A stretch of 64,000 nt of DNA from assembly GCA_964509205.1 (NCBI GenBank), contig CAZDVW010000003.1, forward strand, positions 21,364 through 85,363, read 5' to 3'. This DNA is from Duodenibacillus sp964509205 (GTDB lineage Bacteria > Pseudomonadota > Gammaproteobacteria > Burkholderiales > Burkholderiaceae_F). Positions within the stretch are counted from its first letter, which is position 1. Each line of letters begins with the position of its first letter. The notes under the pieces are model-generated. The model did no database searches and was not told the DNA's origin. It was given only the letters and a program-made list of their open reading frames with translations. Made by a program: the position numbers and the translations under genes. This document shows, one piece after another, positions 27,175 to 35,353 of this stretch.

Positions 27175-28581
27175 TTATTTTTCCTTCGTTTTATCCGTCA
27201 TCGTATTTTGCGAAAGAGCCGCATCCACAACTAAATCGAGCCGCATATAGTGGCTTGCCTTCACAAGAAGGCTGCAGGGCAAAATAAAACAGTGCTGCAC
27301 GGCGCTGCACAAGGCTTCGCGTGACTCAAAAAATTCCGCATTTTCTCCAAACTCGGAATAAACCCCGCGAAATTTCTCCCCGATAGAAAGAAGCCTCTCG
27401 ATTCCCTTCGATCGTGCATAGTGAACAATTTCTCTGTGGTAGGCCTCACTCTTGTCGCCGAGCTCACCCATTTCTCCGATCACCAAAATACGCGGCGACG
27501 GCATCTGCGCCAAAACATCAATAGCCGCTCTCACGCTGTCCGGATTGGCGTTATACGATTCATCAATTAAAAGAGCTCCGTTCTCAAAAAAATGCATTCT
27601 CCCGCGCCCTTTAACGGGCTTGAAAGCAGCAATCCCGCGCGCAATGCTTCCGATGTCAACTCCGGCTGCCATCGCAGCGGCTGCAGCTGCAGCCGCATCG
27701 TGTACAGCATGTTCCCCGGCCATTTGAAGCGTTGTCTCGATGTTTCCCTGAGGCGTTCGAATCACGAGCGACGCTCCCCTGCGGATCGCGCAAATTTGCG
27801 CGTCCGACTCTTTAGCCGAATACGTTGTCAAAAAACAACCTCTTGCCCGAGCAAATCCATGCCAAATTTTGAAACACGGATCCGCAAGCGGCAAAACAGC
27901 CGTTCCTTCCTCCGGCAAGGCGACAATCGCCATTGCATTTTCTCTGGCAGAACCTTCAATTCCGTCAATGTATGCCTGGTGTTCGCGCTGCGCATTCGTT
28001 ACAACAACGACGCTCGGACGAATCCAACCTGCCAAGCGAGCCATTTCCCCTGGGTGATTCATTCCGGCCTCGATCACAGCCAGCCGTGTCTGTGGGCAAA
28101 GTTTCAACAGCATTTTCGGAACGCCGATCTCGTTATTGAGATTGCCTTCCGTGCAAAGAACGCCTTCCGCTGAAGCAGCTTCGCGCAAAATGGAGCCGAT
28201 CATCTGCGTGGTCGTCGTCTTTCCGTTCGAACCCGTCACGCAAATAAGAGGAATATGAAACTGTCTGCGCCAGGCGCAGGCGAGCGCTCCGTAGGCTTCA
28301 AGCGTATCCTTCACAATGATTTCCGGGCAAGAAGCACCGACGGAGTGATCCAGAACCAACGCACCGGCACCTCGCCTCTCCGCCTCAAGAGCGTAATCAT
28401 GTCCGTCAAAGCGTTCGCCTCGCAAAGCAACGAAAATCTCGCCTGCTGCAAGATGGCGCGTGTCCGTTGAAACCGAGAAAAAAGAACGTTCGCTGGTACC
28501 GCGCACCTCCTTTAAAAGAGGCGAAAGAACAGTCTTTAGTGACTCAATGGTCCAATTCGGATTTATTACTTCCTGCTTCAT
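27175..28581 (-). CDS. murF: UDP-MurNAc-tripeptide--D-Ala-D-Ala ligase
   Basis: A 468-residue Mur ligase that adds the D-Ala-D-Ala made by DdlB. The ATP loop is GSNGKTTTT and the conserved YNANPDS segment is present. An Ala-rich run sits around residue 295. The start lies 38 bp inside the end of murE, so the two are translationally coupled; no later in-frame ATG would keep the N-terminal domain complete. Confidence 0.95.
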   Translation of the reverse strand: MKQEVINPNWTIESLKTVLSPLLKEVRGTSERSFFSVSTDTRHLAAGEIFVALRGERFDGHDYALEAERRGAGALVLDHSVGASCPEIIVKDTLEAYGALACAWRRQFHIPLICVTGSNGKTTTTQMIGSILREAASAEGVLCTEGNLNNEIGVPKMLLKLCPQTRLAVIEAGMNHPGEMARLAGWIRPSVVVVTNAQREHQAYIDGIEGSARENAMAIVALPEEGTAVLPLADPCFKIWHGFARARGCFLTTYSAKESDAQICAIRRGASLVIRTPQGNIETTLQMAGEHAVHDAAAAAAAAMAAGVDIGSIARGIAAFKPVKGRGRMHFFENGALLIDESYNANPDSVRAAIDVLAQMPSPRILVIGEMGELGDKSEAYHREIVHYARSKGIERLLSIGEKFRGVYSEFGENAEFFESREALCSAVQHCFILPCSLLVKASHYMRLDLVVDAALSQNTMTDKTKEK

Positions 28582-30088
28582 GACTTTTTTCTCTCACAAA
28601 CCGTTCGTTTGCCGCCTCTCTTACCGTTTCCGTGTCGCTGAAATGGTGCTTAATGCCGTTGATTTCTTGGTATTCCTCATGACCTTTCCCGGCCACGAGC
28701 ACCACGTCACGAGGATCTGCCCGACAGAATGTATCGATAATGGCCTGTCGGCGATCCAAAACAACAGGGCACGAGGCGCTCATTCCCTCGCAAATTTCCT
28801 TTGCAATCTCGTCCGGTTCTTCTGTTCTCGGGTTGTCGCTCGTTACAACCACAAAATCCGCATTTTTCTCGGCAACAGCACCCATGACGGGCCGCTTTCC
28901 GTGATCTCTGTCTCCGCCGGCACCAAATACAATCCAAAGATGTCCGCCGCGTTTGTTCACTGACGGCCGAAGCGCTGACAGCGCCTTTTCGATTGCATCC
29001 GGCGTATGGCAATAATCCACAACAGCCAGGGGCATTCCCGGTCGAGCAAATACCTGTAATCGTCCCGCCGGCGGTTGAAGTTCAGCCAAATTTTCAAAAA
29101 CTAAGGTCGGTTCAAACCCGGCACTCAAAGCAACAAGAGCGACGGCCAGGAGGTTGTAAACATTAAAAAGCCCAAGGACTTTCGCCTCAAGTCGGTAAGT
29201 TTTTCCCTTCCATTCAACATCAAAACACATGCCTGCTGAACCCGACTGCACATTTTTAGCAACCAGCACAGGCTCGACAGAATCGTACGAAGAGGAGACT
29301 CCTTCGACGGCATAACCCAGCGTTTCGATGCCGCGTTCTGTTGTCCTCTTTGCCAACTGACGTCCAAAAGCGTCGTCTAGATTAATAACCGCATGCTCCA
29401 AATCCGGCCACTCAAAAAGGATCGCCTTGGCTTTGGCATAGGCCTCCTCCGTCCCGTGGTAGTCAAGATGATCACGCGTAAGATTGCTGAATACAGCAGT
29501 TTTCAGACAAGTTCCGCTTAACCGTCCCCGAACCAGACCAATGGAGCTGGCCTCAATAGCGAAAGCTTTTGCTCCGGCTTCTCGAAGATCGTAAAAAAGT
29601 CCTTGAGTACTGACCGCATCCGGTGTTGTAAGCGGCGGCGATTTCACCGAGGCACCCTCAAAGTATGTACCAATGGTTCCTATCGCCGCACATGGCATTC
29701 CAAGCCGTGTAAAAAGGGCTGAACACCAATGACTGATGCTCGTTTTTCCATTCGTTCCCGTGATTGCAATGCCAAAAAGGTCTTTTGACGGACATTCGTA
29801 AAAATCGGAAGCGATAAAACCCAACCGCTCTTCAAGCTTTTCTACTTCCAGACGTTCCAGCTCACAGGGTTGATTCAGCTCAGGTCTTACGTCCGAGACA
29901 ACGGCACGAGCACCGCGCGCCGCCGCAACAGGAACAAAACTGAGCGCATCCGTTTTTGCTCCGCGCAAGGCAACAAATACATCTCCGGCCATCACATCCC
30001 GCGAATCAATTCGCATGTGTGAACCAGGCCTAGCTCGCATCTTTAACCAGCGCAATGCATTGACGCGCCAATTCGAAATCTCACTCAT
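28544..30088 (-). CDS. murE: UDP-MurNAc-L-Ala-D-Glu--meso-diaminopimelate ligase
   Basis: A 514-residue Mur ligase. The ATP loop is GTNGKTS, and the DNPR tetrapeptide (in TSDNPRTEEP) marks enzymes that add meso-diaminopimelate rather than L-Lys, as expected in a Gram-negative. I chose the ATG at 30088, which overlaps the ftsI stop by 8 bp and has a GAGGGA site 6 bases upstream; a start at 30139 would add 17 residues inside ftsI. Confidence 0.95.
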   Translation of the reverse strand: MSEISNWRVNALRWLKMRARPGSHMRIDSRDVMAGDVFVALRGAKTDALSFVPVAAARGARAVVSDVRPELNQPCELERLEVEKLEERLGFIASDFYECPSKDLFGIAITGTNGKTSISHWCSALFTRLGMPCAAIGTIGTYFEGASVKSPPLTTPDAVSTQGLFYDLREAGAKAFAIEASSIGLVRGRLSGTCLKTAVFSNLTRDHLDYHGTEEAYAKAKAILFEWPDLEHAVINLDDAFGRQLAKRTTERGIETLGYAVEGVSSSYDSVEPVLVAKNVQSGSAGMCFDVEWKGKTYRLEAKVLGLFNVYNLLAVALVALSAGFEPTLVFENLAELQPPAGRLQVFARPGMPLAVVDYCHTPDAIEKALSALRPSVNKRGGHLWIVFGAGGDRDHGKRPVMGAVAEKNADFVVVTSDNPRTEEPDEIAKEICEGMSASCPVVLDRRQAIIDTFCRADPRDVVLVAGKGHEEYQEINGIKHHFSDTETVREAANERFVREKSHEAGSNKSELDH

Positions 30089-31901
30089 GCCGCATCCCTC
30101 GAATCGAAATCCCTGGGTTCGCCACATAATCAGGCGCATCCGGGTTCACACCAATCAAACGCAAAGCCCCCGCCATCACTTCATTGAAAACCGGAGCTGC
30201 AACCGTTCCCCCGAAATAACTCCCTCGCGTCGGCTCATCAATCATCACGGCAACAATCAGGCGTGGGTGGCTGGCAGGAGCCATTCCGACGAAACTGCCG
30301 ACAGCTAATTTGTCGACATATTTTCCATCGCGCAATTTATTCGCCGTTCCTGTTTTTCCCGCTATGGTGTAACCCTGCACATTCACGCGATGCGCCGTCC
30401 CGCCCTGAAGAACGGTTCCGCTCATCATGGCCCGCATCTGGCGAGCTACCTCAGGACGAAACACCTGCTGACCGATTGCCTCTCTGGGACTCTTTTTAAA
30501 GGTGAGATCAATCACGTCGCCATTTCTGGCCAGAGCCGTGTAAGCACGTACGAGCTGCATCAAGGAAACCGATACGCCGTAACCATACGAAATCGTTGCT
30601 TTTTCAACAGGTCGCCACAAATTGCCTCGACGCAATTTTCCGCGAACTGCACCGGGGAAGTTAACATTCGGCACGTTGCCGAATCCGAGCGCATCGTAAG
30701 TTGCCCACAAGTCTTCACTGTTGATTTCCAAAGCAATCTTGCAGGTTCCGATATTGGAAGACTTTGAAACAATCTGACTGACCGTAAGCATGCCGTAGTT
30801 GTGCGTATCCGAAATGCTTCTGTCTCCGATCCGTAATACGCCGGGACCGGTTTCGACCAATGTATCAGGGCGAACGATGCCGAGATCGAGTGCCTTAGCA
30901 ATCGCAAACGGCTTCATCGTGCTCCCGGGCTCAAACATATCGGTAAGAACTCGATTTCGAACGTTCTCAATCCGAAGATCTTTTCTCTGGTTCGGGTCAT
31001 AGGAGGGCCAATTGTTCATGGCGAGAATTTCTCCTGTACGAACATCCGCCACAACAACCGCTCCTGCTTTGGCTTGTGCTGCCTCTACTGCCCTTCGAAT
31101 CGCTTTGTAGGCAATGTACTGTAAACGTGAATCGATGGAAAGTACGACATCCCGTCCCCGGGTTGCTTCTTTGAGCCAAGCTCCGTCGATTCGCTGACCG
31201 AGGCGATCCCGGATAACATAACGCAACCCCTTTTGTCCCGAAAGGACAGTGTCACTTCCGAGTTCAACGCCTTCCCTGCCACGATTGTCCGTATCGGTAT
31301 ACCCGACAACATGGGCAGAGACTTCCCCATCCGGGTAATTGCGCTTAGCTTCTTCTTCATCGCAGATACCGGGAATACGCAGGTCAGATATTTTCTGAGC
31401 CGTCTCAAGATCAATCTTACGAGCCAAGTACACGAATGTTCGATTTTTCTTTTCGCGCAATTTGCCCAACAGTGTCGGAAGCGGCATCTCCAGCAGTGAG
31501 GCCAGTAACTTCATCTGCTCGGGCGTTGCCTGTTCAACTTCGCTCGGGATTGCCCAGATGCTCTTAGCCGGAATGGAACTGGCCAAAACAATGCCGTTTC
31601 GATCAAGAATACGACCGCGCTGAGCAGGAACAGAAATTGTTCTCGCGTAACGTTCCTCCCCTTTCTTTTGAAGGAATTCTGTTTGGATCCCGCACTGAAG
31701 GTAGGCTGCCCGAATTAACAGCGTGCCTAAACAGAGCACAATTGCGAGAAAGGCATAACGGCTACGAGCCGGAGAAATCTGAGCCCCGAGCATGGCTTCA
31801 ACGCCCTGCGTCTCGTTTTTGCGCGGCGCACTGTCGGCTCTCAAAATTTCAAGGATCTTATCCTGAATCCGATTCCAAATCAGCTCAAAGTGTTTTTTCA
31901 T
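30081..31901 (-). CDS. ftsI: Septal peptidoglycan transpeptidase FtsI (PBP3)
   Basis: A 606-residue class B penicillin-binding protein. A membrane helix lies at about residues 48-66, followed by the non-catalytic domain (RGRILDRNG) and the transpeptidase domain with the catalytic Ser in EPGSTMKPF, the SSNIG motif and the KTGT motif. It cross-links septal peptidoglycan with FtsW. It overlaps ftsL by 4 bp and murE by 8 bp. Confidence 0.96.
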   Translation of the reverse strand: MKKHFELIWNRIQDKILEILRADSAPRKNETQGVEAMLGAQISPARSRYAFLAIVLCLGTLLIRAAYLQCGIQTEFLQKKGEERYARTISVPAQRGRILDRNGIVLASSIPAKSIWAIPSEVEQATPEQMKLLASLLEMPLPTLLGKLREKKNRTFVYLARKIDLETAQKISDLRIPGICDEEEAKRNYPDGEVSAHVVGYTDTDNRGREGVELGSDTVLSGQKGLRYVIRDRLGQRIDGAWLKEATRGRDVVLSIDSRLQYIAYKAIRRAVEAAQAKAGAVVVADVRTGEILAMNNWPSYDPNQRKDLRIENVRNRVLTDMFEPGSTMKPFAIAKALDLGIVRPDTLVETGPGVLRIGDRSISDTHNYGMLTVSQIVSKSSNIGTCKIALEINSEDLWATYDALGFGNVPNVNFPGAVRGKLRRGNLWRPVEKATISYGYGVSVSLMQLVRAYTALARNGDVIDLTFKKSPREAIGQQVFRPEVARQMRAMMSGTVLQGGTAHRVNVQGYTIAGKTGTANKLRDGKYVDKLAVGSFVGMAPASHPRLIVAVMIDEPTRGSYFGGTVAAPVFNEVMAGALRLIGVNPDAPDYVANPGISIRGMRHE

Positions 31902-32233
31902 TTACGCACCTCAAGACTGATTTTTCCAAACTTATCCGCTGCAACTTGGATCATAACGGTGTTCGTTACATCCGCATTCACATAGCCCAGTTCGCTGGCT
32001 CGTTCAATCACGGATTTAGGCAATGCTGCCTTTGAAAGATCCAAAGCAAGCTGACTGGCTTCATCCAAAAGAGCATGTCTGACGCGTTCCGCTCTCTCTT
32101 TTTCTGCGGTCAGCATTCGAACTTGATACTGCGTCTTTACGAGCTCAAAACAACTTGTCAGCAAAACCAACGCACTGACGACGGCAACACAGGAAAGAAT
32201 TCGATCAGAGAAACGCGCCATATTAAATTTCAT
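31898..32233 (-). CDS. ftsL: Cell division protein FtsL
   Basis: A 111-residue bitopic membrane protein with one membrane helix near residues 12-30 and a periplasmic coiled coil (residues 35-80) that pairs with FtsB. Sequence conservation in FtsL is low, so position between rsmH and ftsI and the topology carry the call. The ATG at 32233 overlaps the rsmH stop (ATGA) and has a GGAGG site 7 bases upstream. Confidence 0.9.
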   Translation of the reverse strand: MKFNMARFSDRILSCVAVVSALVLLTSCFELVKTQYQVRMLTAEKERAERVRHALLDEASQLALDLSKAALPKSVIERASELGYVNADVTNTVMIQVAADKFGKISLEVRK

Positions 32234-33210
32234 AGTGCGCCTCCGATGCTCCAAGGTTCCCCCGTTCGCGTTGCTGCGCGCAAAATGGCACTTCTCGCTC
32301 TTGGATTCGAATTTGTTTCTTCGGCAGACGGACGGATTCGATCCGCTTCACTCCACACAGGATGCGGCATTTCATCCGTTCTCAGCGCTAACCTTGCATC
32401 AATTCGACTCTCCGGATGAAGTCCTTCGGCAAAGAACCGCTTCACGATTCGATCTTCGAGCGAATGAAAAGAAATCACAACAAGACGTCCGCCTTGCCGC
32501 AAGAGTGAACCGGAAGCCTCAAGTGCTGTTCTCAACTCTCCAAATTCATCGTTTACCGCAATGCGAAAGGCCTGAAAAGTCCGCGTCGCCGGATGCTGAG
32601 AAGAATCCTTTGAACTTCTCGGAACCGTTTTCTCAACGAGTCTGGCCAATTGCTGCGTCGTCTCGATGGGATTCACTTCTTCTTCCCGAACAATGGCCCG
32701 AGCAATCGCTTTGGCGAAACGTTCCTCGCCATACTCACGCAGAACGCTTTCTATTTTTTTCTCATCGGAAGTTTTGAGCCACTGTGCCGCACTGATTCCC
32801 TGAGTCTGATCCATCCGCATATCAAGCGGACCGTCCGTCCTAAAAGAAAAACCGCGCTTCGGATCATCGATTTGGGGACTGCTGACGCCGATATCCATGA
32901 GAATGCCGTCAACTTCATTCACACCGCGACTCTGAAGTTCCTCGCACATTCGGGAAAAAGCCGACGGGATCATATGAAAACGATCATCTTGGATTTTTTG
33001 GGCTTCCTGTACAGCCTCAGCATCGCGGTCAAAAGCAAACAGTTTCGCTTTTGCAGACAGTTGCCCCAGAATCAAACGCGTATGCCCTCCGCGACCAAAC
33101 GTCGCATCGACATAAACCCCGTCCGGATTTCGAATGAGAGCAACAAGCACCTCCTTCGGAAGCACTGGCCTGTGTTGCAAGATCTTATCCGAGCTGCAAG
33201 GCATGCTCAT
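32230..33210 (-). CDS. rsmH: 16S rRNA (cytosine(1402)-N4)-methyltransferase
   Basis: A 326-residue SAM-dependent methyltransferase, formerly MraW. It has the N-terminal HRPVLPKEV, the SAM loop VDATFGRGGHT and the later MDIGVSSPQ and VISFHSLEDR motifs. It methylates N4 of C1402 in the ribosomal P site. It is the second gene of the dcw cluster, 12 bp after mraZ. Confidence 0.97.
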   Translation of the reverse strand: MSMPCSSDKILQHRPVLPKEVLVALIRNPDGVYVDATFGRGGHTRLILGQLSAKAKLFAFDRDAEAVQEAQKIQDDRFHMIPSAFSRMCEELQSRGVNEVDGILMDIGVSSPQIDDPKRGFSFRTDGPLDMRMDQTQGISAAQWLKTSDEKKIESVLREYGEERFAKAIARAIVREEEVNPIETTQQLARLVEKTVPRSSKDSSQHPATRTFQAFRIAVNDEFGELRTALEASGSLLRQGGRLVVISFHSLEDRIVKRFFAEGLHPESRIDARLALRTDEMPHPVWSEADRIRPSAEETNSNPRARSAILRAATRTGEPWSIGGAL

Positions 33211-33222
33211 CGCTGAACACCC

Positions 33223-33642
33223 CTAGAATTTAAAGTTTTCGGCTGCTTCGCCGAACCCTTTTTCTATGCTTGCTTTTTCCGCCTCTGCCAAACGCTTTGC
33301 ATCCCAAATCTCAAGATGATCTCCCAGACCGACCAAAGAAACTTTACGGTCCAAGGAACAAAGCGACCTCAATTCAACCGGGATCAGAATGCGACCGACT
33401 GCATCGATTTCCAAATCCACCGCACTACCAAGCACAATGCGCTGAAAATTTCTAGCGGCAAACGGTAAAGCGGCAAGCATTGCACGCTTTTCCTGCCAAA
33501 GAGAACGGGGATACAGGAGAACGCAACCATCCGGATGGCGCGTTAACGTCACCTCGGAGGTCTTGAACCCGTCGCGATGCCGTACGGGAACACCGATACG
33601 ACCGCGAGAATCCAGCGTAAGCAAAGACGTCCCCTGAAACAC
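33223..33642 (-). CDS. mraZ: Transcriptional regulator MraZ
   Basis: A 139-residue protein with two tandem AbrB/SpoVT-like DNA-binding repeats (LTLDSRGRIGVPVRHR near the N-terminus and EIDAVGRILIPVELR in the middle). MraZ forms large rings and represses the dcw operon in E. coli. It is the first gene of the cluster, and repeats that fit its operator lie 44 bp upstream of its start. Confidence 0.95.
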   Translation of the reverse strand: MFQGTSLLTLDSRGRIGVPVRHRDGFKTSEVTLTRHPDGCVLLYPRSLWQEKRAMLAALPFAARNFQRIVLGSAVDLEIDAVGRILIPVELRSLCSLDRKVSLVGLGDHLEIWDAKRLAEAEKASIEKGFGEAAENFKF

Positions 33643-33685
33643 GTCCGATTCCTCTTTCCGATTCAGCAGAATAAACTGCAGGAAA

Positions 33686-33721
33686 AACCACTTTTTCCCA
33701 CTTTTCTACCGAACTTTACCA
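33686..33721 (-). promoter_or_regulatory. MraZ operator: four TGG-type boxes
   Basis: On the - strand, reading toward mraZ, the boxes are TGGTA (33717-33721), CGGTA (33707-33711), TGGGA (33696-33700) and TGGTT (33686-33690). They are separated by 5, 6 and 5 bases, about one helical turn from start to start. This matches the known MraZ operator of TGGGN repeats with 5-base spacers upstream of mraZ. Two of the four boxes deviate from the consensus. Autoregulation of the dcw cluster is inferred. Confidence 0.65.
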
Positions 33722-33800
33722 CAATCCGGCACGCCCTGCGAATCACAGGAAGCGTGAGAGTTTTTCTTTAAAAATCAGATAAAACAGGAACTATTTTTGC

Positions 33801-34604
33801 TCAAAAAACAAGCTCGCCGGCCGGAATGCCCATTAATTTAGAACGGGATTGCACGTAACCCGGGAAAATCTTCTCAAGAGACTTCCAAAACCGCTCAGAG
33901 TGATCCATGTGTTTCAGATGCGTCAATTCATGAGCAACAACATAGTCGATCACATCGTCCTCAAAAAAGATGAGTCGCCAAGAAAACCGAATAACTCGAT
34001 CTGCAGAACAACTTCCCCACCGGCCGTGAGCACTCGAAAGCCGCCAACGCGACGGGATCAAACCCGTTTTGGATGAAAAAAGTTTTAGCCTTTCTCCGAT
34101 CACGCGTTCTGCTTCCTTCGTAAGCCACGCTCGGACTGACTCGCGGACACGAGAGCTTTCCGCATCTTGAGGTAAAGCGACAGCAAGCGTCTTTCCATCA
34201 GAAAGAAGTTCCGTTTTCGCTGCAGAGCCCACGACAATTTTTATGCGTTGCCCGCGATAAGGAATGAGTCCGCCTGTTTCGAATCGGATTTTGTCGATTT
34301 CTGCGTCCCGTCTCCAGGCTTCGCGTTCTGAAAGCTTCTTCTCAATCCATTGACGTTTTTCTTCGATAATGCGCTCGATCTCGACAACGCTTACCCAGCG
34401 AGGAGCCGATACTTCAAGCCCATTTACTCCAATCCGAAGACCGACGGAACGGCGCCGCACACGTTTTAATAGATAAGGAATCTCTCGCCGAGAAGGAGTA
34501 ACAGCATCTGTTTGACGCAACGGATTACGGGAAGATTCTCTTTTCGGGATGCCGTCAGATTTCTTCTCCTCTCCAAACAGAGAAAACTGATACGGATCAT
34601 GCAT
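33801..34604 (-). CDS. YgjP/DUF45-family zinc metalloprotein (WLM/SprT-like)
   Basis: A 267-residue protein with the HEXXH-containing signature of the DUF45/YgjP family: H225-E226-x-x-H229 with a third ligand at H235 (HELTHLKHMDH), preceded by the conserved RWGSCS. Members are predicted cytoplasmic metallopeptidases; substrates are unknown. The ATG at 34604 overlaps the plsC stop by 8 bp, which supports it over a longer reading from 34718. plsC followed by this family is a conserved Burkholderiales pair. Confidence 0.88.
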   Translation of the reverse strand: MHDPYQFSLFGEEKKSDGIPKRESSRNPLRQTDAVTPSRREIPYLLKRVRRRSVGLRIGVNGLEVSAPRWVSVVEIERIIEEKRQWIEKKLSEREAWRRDAEIDKIRFETGGLIPYRGQRIKIVVGSAAKTELLSDGKTLAVALPQDAESSRVRESVRAWLTKEAERVIGERLKLFSSKTGLIPSRWRLSSAHGRWGSCSADRVIRFSWRLIFFEDDVIDYVVAHELTHLKHMDHSERFWKSLEKIFPGYVQSRSKLMGIPAGELVF

Positions 34605-35334
34605 AGAAATGCGGATTGCCGATTTTTCGAACTTCTGACTCAATCCATTCGGAAGCAAGACGGTTAACTTCTGCAAAATCCCGCCCTTCTGTCGAAATGG
34701 CCGGTCCGATAGAGACAATAATTTTCCCGGGCGTTTTTCTCATGGAGTTTTTCGGCCAAAACTCACCTGAATTTAATGCAATCGGCACAACAAGCGCCTT
34801 CTGTTTGACGGCAAAACGTGCAGCCCCCGTCTTGTAGACAGCAGACGCCCCAGGAGCCACCCGAGTTCCTTCTGGAAAAATGCCGACCCACCAACCGCGG
34901 TTTAGAAGTTGTGCTCCGCCCGTTAATATTTGATCAAAAGCCTTTCGCCCGTTTGCGCGGTCAATCGGGATCATTTGCATGGACTTCATTCCCCAACCGA
35001 AGAACGGAATCCAATGCAATGACCTCTTGTAAACATAACCGATGCGCTCTGGGAGGAAAGCCGGCAGAAAAAGCGTCTCCCAAGCGGACTGGTGCTTGCA
35101 AAAAACAACGACGCGCTCTGCCGCCTCGGAAGTCGGCAGATTTTCTTTTCCGCGAACTTCAAAATCCAATCCGCAGATCGTTCGTGCGCTCTTTATGGCA
35201 AACCGCATCCACGGACGCACAAACCAGTCATAGCGACGCTCCGTACTCACCAGAGGCCAGCAAAGAACACAACCGATCCCGGCAGGAACAGCCGCAATTG
35301 CAAGGACGAGGTAGTATAGAAACGAGCGGATCAA
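34597..35334 (-). CDS. plsC: 1-acyl-sn-glycerol-3-phosphate acyltransferase
   Basis: A 245-residue membrane-associated acyltransferase that makes phosphatidic acid. An N-terminal hydrophobic segment (residues 4-26) anchors it. The catalytic block is H-x4-E in KHQSAWETL, where PlsC proteins usually have H-x4-D, and the acyl-acceptor block is FPEGTR. It lies 19 bp after glyS. In many Burkholderiales gmhB sits between glyS and plsC; here it does not. Confidence 0.93.
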   Translation of the reverse strand: MIRSFLYYLVLAIAAVPAGIGCVLCWPLVSTERRYDWFVRPWMRFAIKSARTICGLDFEVRGKENLPTSEAAERVVVFCKHQSAWETLFLPAFLPERIGYVYKRSLHWIPFFGWGMKSMQMIPIDRANGRKAFDQILTGGAQLLNRGWWVGIFPEGTRVAPGASAVYKTGAARFAVKQKALVVPIALNSGEFWPKNSMRKTPGKIIVSIGPAISTEGRDFAEVNRLASEWIESEVRKIGNPHFYA

Positions 35335-35353
35335 ACGCGTGTCCTCCGATTTT

